From: an uncultured Eubacteriales bacterium
Lineage (GTDB): Bacteria; Bacillota; Clostridia; Oscillospirales; Acutalibacteraceae
Length of the DNA: 64,000 nucleotides
Direction: 5' to 3'
NCBI GenBank assembly: GCA_934488615.1
Contig: CAKSSJ010000010.1
Span: 1 to 64,000 of the forward strand
Translations under genes and position numbers: made by a program
Shown: positions 1 through 6,720 of the stretch, piece after piece
Numbering within the stretch: position 1 is the first letter of the stretch
Layout of the letters: each line of letters begins with the position of its first letter
Notes under the pieces: generated by a model
The model's database searches: none
The model's input: the letters and a program-made list of their open reading frames with translations, nothing else
Told to the model about the DNA's origin: nothing

Positions 1-17
1 GCCGTCCATCTCCACCA
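1..17 (+). ncRNA. ssrA: 3' end of tmRNA-like (or tRNA) gene, partial
   Basis: Only the last 17 nt lie in the window. They end in a tRNA-type acceptor arm: 3' strand CATCTCC, discriminator A, then CCA at 15-17, followed directly by a strong terminator. A 3' strand CATCTCC would pair with a 5' end GGGGATG or GGAGATG, which fits Firmicute tmRNA better than tRNA-Ser or other GGAG-starting tRNAs. The body of the gene is outside the window, so a tRNA cannot be excluded. The same 17 nt recur at 155-171 without a T-arm in front of them. Confidence 0.5.
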
Positions 18-59
18 AAATAAGCCTAAACCGATTTGTCGGTTTGGGTTTATTTTTTT
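18..59 (+). terminator. Intrinsic terminator of the tmRNA-like gene
   Basis: A 17-bp stem (18-34 with 39-55, two G-U pairs, loop TTTG) is followed by a T-run to 59. It starts right after the CCA end at 17, so it would terminate plus-strand transcription of the RNA gene. Confidence 0.85.
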
Positions 60-171
60 GCGGTAATCGGAACCGCACAGTCCGTCTTTTGCGAAGCAGA
101 AGGGACATAAAAAAGCGAAGGTTGCGAAGCAACGAACGAAGCGAAGCTTCGGTTGCCGTCCATCTCCACCA

Positions 172-213
172 AAATAAGCCTAAACCGATTTGTCGGTTTG
201 GGTTTATTTTTTT
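172..213 (+). terminator. Second copy of the RNA-gene terminator
   Basis: Same 17-bp stem and T-run as the first copy (stem 172-188 with 193-209). It lies in the duplicated segment and would back up the first terminator against the convergent spoIIR operon. Confidence 0.8.
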
Positions 214-256
214 GCGGTAATCGGAACCGCATAGTCCGTCTTTTGCGAAGCAGAAG

Positions 257-296
257 GAAAATAAAATACAAAAGAGCAGAATTATATCTGCCCTTT
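257..296 (-). terminator. Terminator after spoIIR
   Basis: On the minus strand a 10-bp stem (296-287 with 280-271, one G-U pair, loop TATAAT) is followed by a U-rich tail with several T-runs down to about 257. It ends the operon whose last gene is spoIIR and faces the plus-strand terminators. Confidence 0.65.
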
Positions 297-317
297 AATG
301 TATGTTTCTGATAAGCA

Positions 318-926
318 TTATTTTTCAATTGCCTGCTTTATTTGTTCATAAATTTCTATTATTTTGAAACGCGGCTCATATTTCGGCTTGCTTTCAACGA
401 GCTTAATTTCGTCATCGGTGAAAACGTTTTCGATCTCGTCCTTTTTATCCGCGGCGGGAACACACATCGGCGGAAACATTACGCACCACCAGTTATGTCC
501 GCTTCCCGAGCCTATTACTACTCTGAGCGCAAGATATTTGCCTGCCGGCAGAGTTACAGTCTCATAAGTCCTTGTTGTAAAATATTCCTCCGATAAAGCT
601 ATTTTAACTTTATAATCAAAGCCTGCGCTTTTAACAAAGCTTTCAGCGGATTTTTCAAGCTCCCCTATTCTCGGCTCGATCTTTTGTACCGCGTTTTCAA
701 CATTTACGCTTCCGTCAAAGATATCCTTTCCCTCCTGAAGAATGTGATCACGGAGTCTCAGCTTCAAATTCTGATCGACGCTTGAATCTGAATTGGCGAT
801 TACATGAAGTCTTAATACATCAGAACGGATCTCATCTGAGGTTTTTGCGAAAGAAAAAATTGAAAAAACAATAGCGACTACAATACCCACTGAAAGAGAA
901 ATTCTTATTTTTTTTGATAAAGACAT
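318..926 (-). CDS. spoIIR: Stage II sporulation protein R
   Basis: SpoIIR is the forespore-made signal that activates the pro-sigma-E protease SpoIIGA across the septum. The 202-aa product has one N-terminal membrane/signal segment (about 5-27), the family motif RLHVIANSDS (39-48) and the block NWWCVMFPPMC (145-155). Length is close to the family norm of roughly 200-230 aa. The ATG start at 926 has AAGGAG (940-935) at good spacing. It is the last gene of a minus-strand run of unrelated genes and lies 54 bp after the WYL regulator. A candidate sigma-F promoter and a nested hairpin covering the ribosome binding site occupy that gap. The family call is secure; the regulation is inferred. Confidence 0.95.
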   Translation of the reverse strand: MSLSKKIRISLSVGIVVAIVFSIFSFAKTSDEIRSDVLRLHVIANSDSSVDQNLKLRLRDHILQEGKDIFDGSVNVENAVQKIEPRIGELEKSAESFVKSAGFDYKVKIALSEEYFTTRTYETVTLPAGKYLALRVVIGSGSGHNWWCVMFPPMCVPAADKKDEIENVFTDDEIKLVESKPKYEPRFKIIEIYEQIKQAIEK

Positions 927-971
927 ACGGTCAACTCCTTACTTGTTTTGCAAGTTAATAGTTGACCGTAT
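925..971 (-). promoter_or_regulatory. Nested hairpin hiding the spoIIR ribosome binding site
   Basis: Seen directly: ATACGGTCAACT (minus strand, 971-960) is perfectly complementary to AGTTGACCGTAT (936-925), and an inner 5-bp stem (955-951 with 945-941) lies between. The Shine-Dalgarno AAGGAG (940-935) and the first two bases of the start codon fall in the closed structure. Any transcript entering from the upstream genes would fold this way and should be poorly translated. Confidence 0.7.
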
Positions 972-986
972 TTTTTTCATTTATTC
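959..986 (-). promoter_or_regulatory. Candidate sigma-F promoter of spoIIR
   Basis: Minus strand: GAATA (986-982) matches the sigma-F -35 pattern GHATR. After 14 nt comes GGTCAACTA (967-959), which matches GGHRARHTN except at one position. The -35 overlaps the stop codon of the WYL gene. Transcription would start near 955-950, so this RNA would lack the 5' arm of the hairpin. spoIIR is sigma-F dependent in Bacillus; the match here is by eye, and the spacer is one base short of the usual 15. Confidence 0.5.
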
Positions 987-1976
987 ATACATTTCCAGAA
1001 TATGGGCTGTTTTTTCTTTTACGGCACGAATAAGCGACTTCGGCTGAATAACCTTAATGTCGGTTCCGTATTGCAAGATCCAGCTCACAAGACCTTCGCT
1101 CATTTCGACCTCGGCTTTAATTCGGAAGCGGTCGTTATCCTCAATTTTTATCGGAACATCGTCGCCGAATTTTTCAAGGATTTCATCGAGAATCACATTC
1201 GAGCATGACAATGTAATTTTTTCCGCTTCGCCCGAGAACATATTAAACAGCTTGTTTGAATAATCGGCAATATCAAATTTTTCGGAATACTGAGAAACCT
1301 TTGAAAAATGCTTTGCCTTGGAATTAAGAGGTTCAATATCAAAAATTCTGTCAAGCCGAAGATGCATGAGGTTTGAGTATTTATCGTTATTGCAAATCAG
1401 ATAATAGTGATCGTTCGACCAGAGCATTGCGTAGGGATTGACGAGAAAGGTTTTGCCCTCATTGCGGACAAGATACTTGTTTTCAAGCGTCCGTTTTGCA
1501 TATCTGAGCATGACCTGCTTTTTACTTTTGATAGCCTTGTCAAGAATTCGAATCGTTTCGTAAAGATCCTCTTTATCGGTCTTGAAGCTGCCGTCAACAT
1601 AAATCTGCTCTCTTAGCTCCTCCTCCTGGTACTCGCTGACAAGTCCGCCGATTTTATATATCAGACTTTTTGTGTTTTTTTCGGAAATGAACTTTGCCGC
1701 CTGAACTGCGTCAATTAAAAGTCTCGCCTCAGGAGGTGAAAACTTTCTTTCACGAAGATAGTAGCCTCTTTTCGGAGTTCGGATATTTACGATATCCATA
1801 CCGTATTCCTTGAGGTCGTCAATATCCCTGTAAATGGATTTTCTTTCACATTTTACTCCGTAGTCCCCGAGCAGTGAAATAAGCTGCAGGGCAGAATAAA
1901 CGTGATCCTCATCGGTTTGACGGTTAAATATATCGGCAAGAAACAGAAGTCTTAAGTTGTGATCTCCCGTGTTCAT
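981..1976 (-). CDS. WYL-domain transcriptional regulator
   Basis: Ligand-responsive DNA-binding regulator of the DeoR/YafY-like WYL family. An N-terminal winged helix-turn-helix (about 1-75) contains the recognition segment SIYRDIDDL (47-55). The WYL-type ligand domain follows at roughly 141-216, then a C-terminal WCX-like region to 331. Start chosen at the ATG at 1976 because GAGGTG lies 6 nt before it; the in-frame GTG at 1985 is part of that ribosome binding site. The gene begins 10 bp after the end of the GH2 gene and is probably co-transcribed with it, so regulation of the glycosidase operon is plausible but unproven. Confidence 0.85.
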   Translation of the reverse strand: MNTGDHNLRLLFLADIFNRQTDEDHVYSALQLISLLGDYGVKCERKSIYRDIDDLKEYGMDIVNIRTPKRGYYLRERKFSPPEARLLIDAVQAAKFISEKNTKSLIYKIGGLVSEYQEEELREQIYVDGSFKTDKEDLYETIRILDKAIKSKKQVMLRYAKRTLENKYLVRNEGKTFLVNPYAMLWSNDHYYLICNNDKYSNLMHLRLDRIFDIEPLNSKAKHFSKVSQYSEKFDIADYSNKLFNMFSGEAEKITLSCSNVILDEILEKFGDDVPIKIEDNDRFRIKAEVEMSEGLVSWILQYGTDIKVIQPKSLIRAVKEKTAHILEMYE

Positions 1977-1986
1977 CGGCTTCACC

Positions 1987-3744
1987 TCAATATTTCAGTT
2001 TTGAGTTAATCTCTTTGATCGTATCGGCGTCGATTTTCAAAAGCTCACGGTCGTATGTATATATGCCGTTGACCTCAAATTCAACATCGCTGACCTGAGT
2101 ATAAACAGTTGCGCTGAGACCCTTTTTTATGCTCGGGATGATCTGCTTTTCAAAGAGCTTTCTGTATGCCTTGGTGAGCGTCTCCTTGGTTTTGTACATA
2201 ACATATCCGAAGCTTTTTTCTCTGTTCCAGACATGATTTTCAATAATGCGGCTGTAACCGCCGAATTCACTGAGAACGATCGGTCTGCCGTCACCCTTTG
2301 GTGTGATGAACGGAAGAACATATTGATGTATACTCTTAAGATCGGGACCCTTTTGGTCATGCCAGCCGCTTGCGTGGTCAACGATTCTGGTAGGGTCATA
2401 GTTTTTGACGTTTTCGCCGATTCTTTTTGCGTCAAACTGTCCCCATGACTCGTTAAAGGGTACCCAACAGCCGATCGAAGTGCAGTTATAAAGATGATCG
2501 ACCGTCTCATATACGGCATTTTCGTGCTCGCGTCTGCATTCCTCATTGTCAACGCCGAACCAGTTGTAATGCTTGTCGGAAAGACTTCTGATGAAGATAT
2601 TCGGCAGAACACCGACAAAGAACATGTCTATTTTTTTAGCTCCGCAGACCATATCCTGCCATACTATCATTCCGAGCCTGTCGCAATGGTAGTACCAGCG
2701 GCGCGGTTCGATTTTAATATGCTTTCTGAGCATGTTGAAGCCGAGATTTTTCATCTCCTCGATGTCAAAAATCAGCGCCTCGTCGCAGGGTGCTGTCATT
2801 CCGCCGTCAGGCCAATAGCCTTGATCGAGAAGTCCCGTCTGGAAATACGGCTTATTGTTTAAATATAATCTCGGAACCGCTTTTTCATCATAGCCGATGC
2901 TGAATTTTCTCATACCGAAATAGCTCGATACAACGTCGAGGATGTTTTCGTCCTCGTCGCAAAGAGCGATAACAATATCGTAGAGGAACGGATCCTCGGG
3001 GCTCCAAAGTCTTACGTCATTGAGCTTAACGGTTTTGTCATCGGAAATTGTACCTGCAAAAACGATGTCCTCGCCCTTTTTGATGATCGCGCGAAGCTGA
3101 GTGTTTTCAGCATATTTTAATTCCGTTTCAATTCTGATTGAGGATGCGTCAATGTCGGGAGTAAGCCTGATATTTTCGATATGCTTTTCATTAACAGGCT
3201 CGAGCCAAACCGTCTGCCATATTCCGCTCGTAGCCGTGTACCAGAAGCCGGTGCTCTCCCTCACCTGCTTTCCCCTGTCCTGCCAATTTGTTTCGGTCGG
3301 ATCGTTTGCTCTTACGACAAGCTCATTGTAGCCCTCTCTGAGATGCTCGGTGATATCAAAGCTAAAGGGTAAATATCCGCCCTGATGCGTTCCCACCGGT
3401 TTGCCGTTTACATAAACCATGCACCGCCAGTCAACGGCTTCAAAATGAAGAATACAGCGCTTATTCTTAAAGCAATCGTCGAGGATAAATTTTTTTCTGT
3501 ACCATAAATAATCTTCTGGCTCGATTTTTCTTTCAATTCCCGATAAATAGCACTCGGGAGCAAAGGGAACAACAATTTCTTCGTCAAAGTCAACCGGAAT
3601 ATCGTCGGTTTTGCCTGTGATTTTAAATTCATATTTTCCGTTCAGGCATTGCCAATCGTTCCTGACAAGCTGGGGTCTCGGATATTCTGAAAGCGGCTTG
3701 TCGGGATCAACCTTATCCGTCCAACGTGTTTTAATATTGCTCAT
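1987..3744 (-). CDS. Glycoside hydrolase family 2 beta-glycosidase
   Basis: Intracellular retaining beta-glycosidase related to beta-galactosidase/beta-glucuronidase; no signal peptide. An N-terminal jelly-roll sugar-binding domain (about 20-185) precedes an immunoglobulin-like domain (about 186-285) and a TIM barrel. The GH2 acid/base is Glu432 in PFNESWGQ and the nucleophile is Glu493 in LSEFGGY. At 585 aa it is compact, lacking the extra C-terminal domains of LacZ. The start overlaps the preceding gene by ATGA and has AAGGAGG 7 nt upstream. Substrate cannot be read from the sequence. Neighbours are a WYL regulator and a glycosyltransferase, with no transporter beside it. Confidence 0.9.
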   Translation of the reverse strand: MSNIKTRWTDKVDPDKPLSEYPRPQLVRNDWQCLNGKYEFKITGKTDDIPVDFDEEIVVPFAPECYLSGIERKIEPEDYLWYRKKFILDDCFKNKRCILHFEAVDWRCMVYVNGKPVGTHQGGYLPFSFDITEHLREGYNELVVRANDPTETNWQDRGKQVRESTGFWYTATSGIWQTVWLEPVNEKHIENIRLTPDIDASSIRIETELKYAENTQLRAIIKKGEDIVFAGTISDDKTVKLNDVRLWSPEDPFLYDIVIALCDEDENILDVVSSYFGMRKFSIGYDEKAVPRLYLNNKPYFQTGLLDQGYWPDGGMTAPCDEALIFDIEEMKNLGFNMLRKHIKIEPRRWYYHCDRLGMIVWQDMVCGAKKIDMFFVGVLPNIFIRSLSDKHYNWFGVDNEECRREHENAVYETVDHLYNCTSIGCWVPFNESWGQFDAKRIGENVKNYDPTRIVDHASGWHDQKGPDLKSIHQYVLPFITPKGDGRPIVLSEFGGYSRIIENHVWNREKSFGYVMYKTKETLTKAYRKLFEKQIIPSIKKGLSATVYTQVSDVEFEVNGIYTYDRELLKIDADTIKEINSKLKY

Positions 3745-4082
3745 TGCTGTTCCTCCTTGTTTTTTGTAAATTCATTCAGCTCGCTGAGAAGCCATTCCTG
3801 AGCCTCGAGAATACCTGCCGCCGAGGCTTCAAAGGTCTTTTCGGTCATGTCGGCTTCATCGGTTTCGTCAAAGCATTCCTCGCCGCAGTAGTGAACGGCT
3901 TTGAGAATTTTTTCGTCGTTCTCGTCTTTTTCAAGCCAAACTCTGTATCTGAAATTAGGTCTTCCGAGACATCCGAGATAAGGGTCGGTACCGTATGAGC
4001 CTGCATAAATATTTCCCTTGGCTCCGAAGCCCATCAGACCGAGAAACCACTCGTATGACGGCAGTTTGATTATATTATTCAT
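3741..4082 (-). CDS. Conserved-looking hypothetical protein, 113 aa
   Basis: Family not recognised. The product is acidic and soluble, with no signal peptide or membrane segment. The N-terminal half is rich in Gly, Tyr and Phe (FLGLMGFGAKGNIYAGSYG, 13-31), the middle carries HYCGEEC (near 69), and the C-terminal half looks helical. It overlaps the glycosyltransferase before it and the GH2 gene after it by a few bases, so translation is probably coupled. AAGGAG lies 11 nt before the ATG. It is likely a real gene because it is tightly packed in an operon, but no function can be assigned. Confidence 0.7.
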   Translation of the reverse strand: MNNIIKLPSYEWFLGLMGFGAKGNIYAGSYGTDPYLGCLGRPNFRYRVWLEKDENDEKILKAVHYCGEECFDETDEADMTEKTFEASAAGILEAQEWLLSELNEFTKNKEEQQ

Positions 4083-5076
4083 GAAAAATCTTGCTCCTTA
4101 AATCGAAGATTTTGCGCCAGATCACAACGGCTAAAGCCTTTTTCTTTTTCAAAAGTGAGAAAAATACTTTGTCGTATTTGCAGCCGAATTCCGTATAATT
4201 TTCCTCCATATACAGGTCGTAAAACTGAGTTGACAAAACATGCTTTATATACCGATATGCACCCAAAAAGCTTCCGTAGGTTATTTCCGAATTGATCGAA
4301 CAGGTTGTTTTATAAACAAATCTCTCGGAAATGTCCTTAAGAATACTATCATAAAAATCAAAGTCAGAAAAATATGATTTATGATATTCATAAATGTACA
4401 GCTGAACATCAAAACCGTTTTTTACAACTGATGTAACATTGTTCGGATTTACATTATAGCGGTACAGCGGCTTTTCAATGAAACGAAAGGTCTTGCAGTG
4501 GCGCAGATATTCGTATACAAAAACCATATCCTCGGCATATTTTACACCGGGGGTAAACGAAAGGCCATACCGTTCAATGATTTCCCTCTTGTAAAGCTTA
4601 TTCCAGCATGAATAAAATTCCTCATGAATTATTTTTTTATAAAAATCATAATTCATCTCTTCCGCTTTGTATACACGGTTTTCAAAATCCGCTCCGAGCT
4701 GTTTATCCTGTGTGCCGCTTTTAACATAGTCACAGCATACAAGGTCTGACTCGGCGGCGTAAAGCATCTCGTGAATAAAATCGGATGTATATTCATCATC
4801 GCTGTCCAAAAAGGCGATGTACTCCCCTTTTGCACTGCTGATTCCCATGTTTCTTGCAACGGAAACACCTGAATTTATCTGATGAATCGCAATTATATTG
4901 GGATATTTAGCGGAATACTCGTCACATATGCGTTCGGAGCCGTCGGAGGAGCCGTCGTCAACAAGTATAAGCTCAATGCTGTTAAACTCAGTTTGAGAAA
5001 TAACGGATTTTATCGCTTTTTCAAGATATTTTATACAGTTGTAAACAGGAATAATAACAGAAACCTTACAGCTCAT
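4075..5076 (-). CDS. Family 2 glycosyltransferase
   Basis: GT-A fold inverting glycosyltransferase that transfers a sugar from a nucleotide donor, probably to a cell-surface polymer. The N-terminal catalytic domain shows VSVIIPVYN (5-13), the donor-binding DDGSSDGS (40-47) and the metal-binding DSDDE (91-95). The C-terminal half (about 210-333) is Tyr/Phe-rich with a basic end and no clear membrane helix. Length (333 aa) is typical for capsule or teichoic-acid-type enzymes. It starts 2 bp after the lipoprotein gene and overlaps the 113-aa gene. Acceptor and donor are unknown. Confidence 0.85.
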   Translation of the reverse strand: MSCKVSVIIPVYNCIKYLEKAIKSVISQTEFNSIELILVDDGSSDGSERICDEYSAKYPNIIAIHQINSGVSVARNMGISSAKGEYIAFLDSDDEYTSDFIHEMLYAAESDLVCCDYVKSGTQDKQLGADFENRVYKAEEMNYDFYKKIIHEEFYSCWNKLYKREIIERYGLSFTPGVKYAEDMVFVYEYLRHCKTFRFIEKPLYRYNVNPNNVTSVVKNGFDVQLYIYEYHKSYFSDFDFYDSILKDISERFVYKTTCSINSEITYGSFLGAYRYIKHVLSTQFYDLYMEENYTEFGCKYDKVFFSLLKKKKALAVVIWRKIFDLRSKIFHE

Positions 5077-5078
5077 TA

Positions 5079-6719
5079 TCAGCCCTCATTCTTTTTGAAA
5101 ATCTTGTTGAAGAAGCCCTTAATACCGCCCGATGATGAATTATCGGCAGTGCTTTCGGTTGTTGATTCAGTGCTCTCGGTGTTGTTTGCCGAGCTGACTC
5201 TGACGCTGTCGGTCTTATATACAAACATAACGCTTGAGGTCATTGTCTGCGTTTTCTTGGTGAAAATTGTGTATGATTTTCCAAGCTCAAGCCATGCCGT
5301 CATTTTAGCCGACAATGTGTTTGCGTCAATACCCGAAAGCGAGGAAAGGCTGTCTGTAGCGATTGAGCCCTTAAGGCTTGAAAGAGTGGAATCAATTGAA
5401 GAAAGCGCATTTGAATCCGAGAGCGCCTTTAATGCGTTGATAAGATCCTTGTTTTCCTCAACGGCTTTTTGAAGCTGAGAAAGCGTATTTACAGTTTTCG
5501 GAAGATTGTCAATAGCCTTTTGAACCTGGGGATCGTTGAGGTCGTTTGACATTTGTCTGAGAAGCTCAAGACCTTGATTGATAGTCTCCTGACTTGCATC
5601 GTCGCCGAAAATACTGTTAATAACCTTGAGCGCATCCTCCAGTCCGTCAAAGTCGGCTGTACGGATATACTCGACCAAAACCTGAATTGTGGCAAGGTTC
5701 TGAGGCGTGGTGTATTTATTCAAAACGTTAATAAGTGCGGCATTCTCGCTGTATAGCGTTGATGCCTGAGAAACAAGCGAGCTGAGGTTATTGAGCTTGT
5801 CGGGATTCGACGAAAGAGTATTCAGAAGTTTTGACGCGTCAATCTGTTCCAGGCTTTTTTGAACGTTCTGAAGCTTTACGAGGTTATCTCTGAGGCTGTC
5901 AACGGAATCGGAAATATTGTTAAGTCCGATTTCAAGCGAAGCAATCGGGATAGCCGAGAACATAAAGTTGCCGATTTCAAAATCAGTTACATCCGCCGTT
6001 ATGACAAATGTATCATTGAATTTATACTCCGTGCTAACGCTTTCGGAAAGTCCGAGACTTTCGTTTATTCCGGGGAAGCCCGCGAGAACGGCATACTGAG
6101 TGTTTCCGCTTCCGACAACTCTGCCGTTTTCAACATTGATATTCTGGAATTTCATTTCACTCAGCGAAATTCCGCCGACAACAAGCATGGGATTGTACAT
6201 CGTCATGTTCACACCGTTGACCTTGACCGAGTAGCTGTCAACATTATTCATTTTAACGGTTATGCCTACCTTGCCGCTTTTGCCTGCGATCTGATCGGCT
6301 GAAATTGGCTGACCGTCAAGGGTATAGCTTATTTTGAATTCAAGCGGAAGCTTACCGCTGTAATCGCCCTGATAGTAAAGATCGGTCGTGCTGAGATGCC
6401 ATCTGAGGTTATGTCCGTTTACCTGCGGCTTTGAGTCGTCCTTAACGTTTACAACTGAGGTCAGATTCGTAACGTCATCAACATATACCGCACCCTGCGG
6501 AACATGAAGCCAATCGCTGACCTTAATGCTCTTTTGATTGCCCGTATTGTCAAGATTGACGTAAACCGTCTCAGTTTTTTTCACCGAAGCGGCAGGAACA
6601 TTGTATCTTACGGTATTGTCCGTTTCATCGGTTTCCGAATCGGGATTTGAACCGCATGAGCAAAGGAAAACCATTGCAATTGCGAGCAAAAGACATAGTA
6701 TACTTTTAAATTTTTTCAT
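5079..6719 (-). CDS. Secreted lipoprotein partner of MMPL exporter
   Basis: An N-terminal lipoprotein signal ends in LCSC, giving the lipid-modified Cys at residue 22 of the chosen start. The exported part has a beta-rich region (about 40-260) with YYQGD and KISYTLDGQPI, then a long low-complexity helical region rich in Leu, Asn and Ser (about 265-480), and a basic tail. The same architecture recurs next to MMPL transporters in Clostridia, to my knowledge without a defined role. I chose the ATG at 6719 because GAGGAGG lies 9 nt before it and a signal peptide follows; a longer frame back to 6875 would run into the MMPL gene. It begins 1 bp after that gene. Confidence 0.75.
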   Translation of the reverse strand: MKKFKSILCLLLAIAMVFLCSCGSNPDSETDETDNTVRYNVPAASVKKTETVYVNLDNTGNQKSIKVSDWLHVPQGAVYVDDVTNLTSVVNVKDDSKPQVNGHNLRWHLSTTDLYYQGDYSGKLPLEFKISYTLDGQPISADQIAGKSGKVGITVKMNNVDSYSVKVNGVNMTMYNPMLVVGGISLSEMKFQNINVENGRVVGSGNTQYAVLAGFPGINESLGLSESVSTEYKFNDTFVITADVTDFEIGNFMFSAIPIASLEIGLNNISDSVDSLRDNLVKLQNVQKSLEQIDASKLLNTLSSNPDKLNNLSSLVSQASTLYSENAALINVLNKYTTPQNLATIQVLVEYIRTADFDGLEDALKVINSIFGDDASQETINQGLELLRQMSNDLNDPQVQKAIDNLPKTVNTLSQLQKAVEENKDLINALKALSDSNALSSIDSTLSSLKGSIATDSLSSLSGIDANTLSAKMTAWLELGKSYTIFTKKTQTMTSSVMFVYKTDSVRVSSANNTESTESTTESTADNSSSGGIKGFFNKIFKKNEG

Positions 6720-6720
6720 A

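Larger units (their letters stand above)
1..257 (+). repeat. Direct duplication of RNA-gene 3' end plus terminator
   Basis: Copy 1 (1-103) and copy 2 (155-257) differ at one position that I can see. Each holds the CCA-ending acceptor tail, the terminator hairpin and a tail ending in a GCGAAGCAGAAGG-like string. The 51-bp spacer is rich in GCGAAG/CTTCG words and contains short hairpins. Copy 2 has no 5' half of a T-stem upstream, so it is a fragment and not a second gene. This accounts for the gene-free stretch up to spoIIR; a minus-strand reading frame across it (50-328) looks spurious. Confidence 0.85.

Noticed and set aside
1..257. CRISPR array
   Set aside because: Only two long copies with a 51-bp spacer, RNA-gene and terminator content, and no cas genes.
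50..328. Minus-strand 92-codon frame over the duplicated terminator region
   Set aside because: It runs through both hairpins and a direct repeat, lacks a ribosome binding site and overlaps the spoIIR end. Frames of this type beside RNA gene ends are common artefacts.
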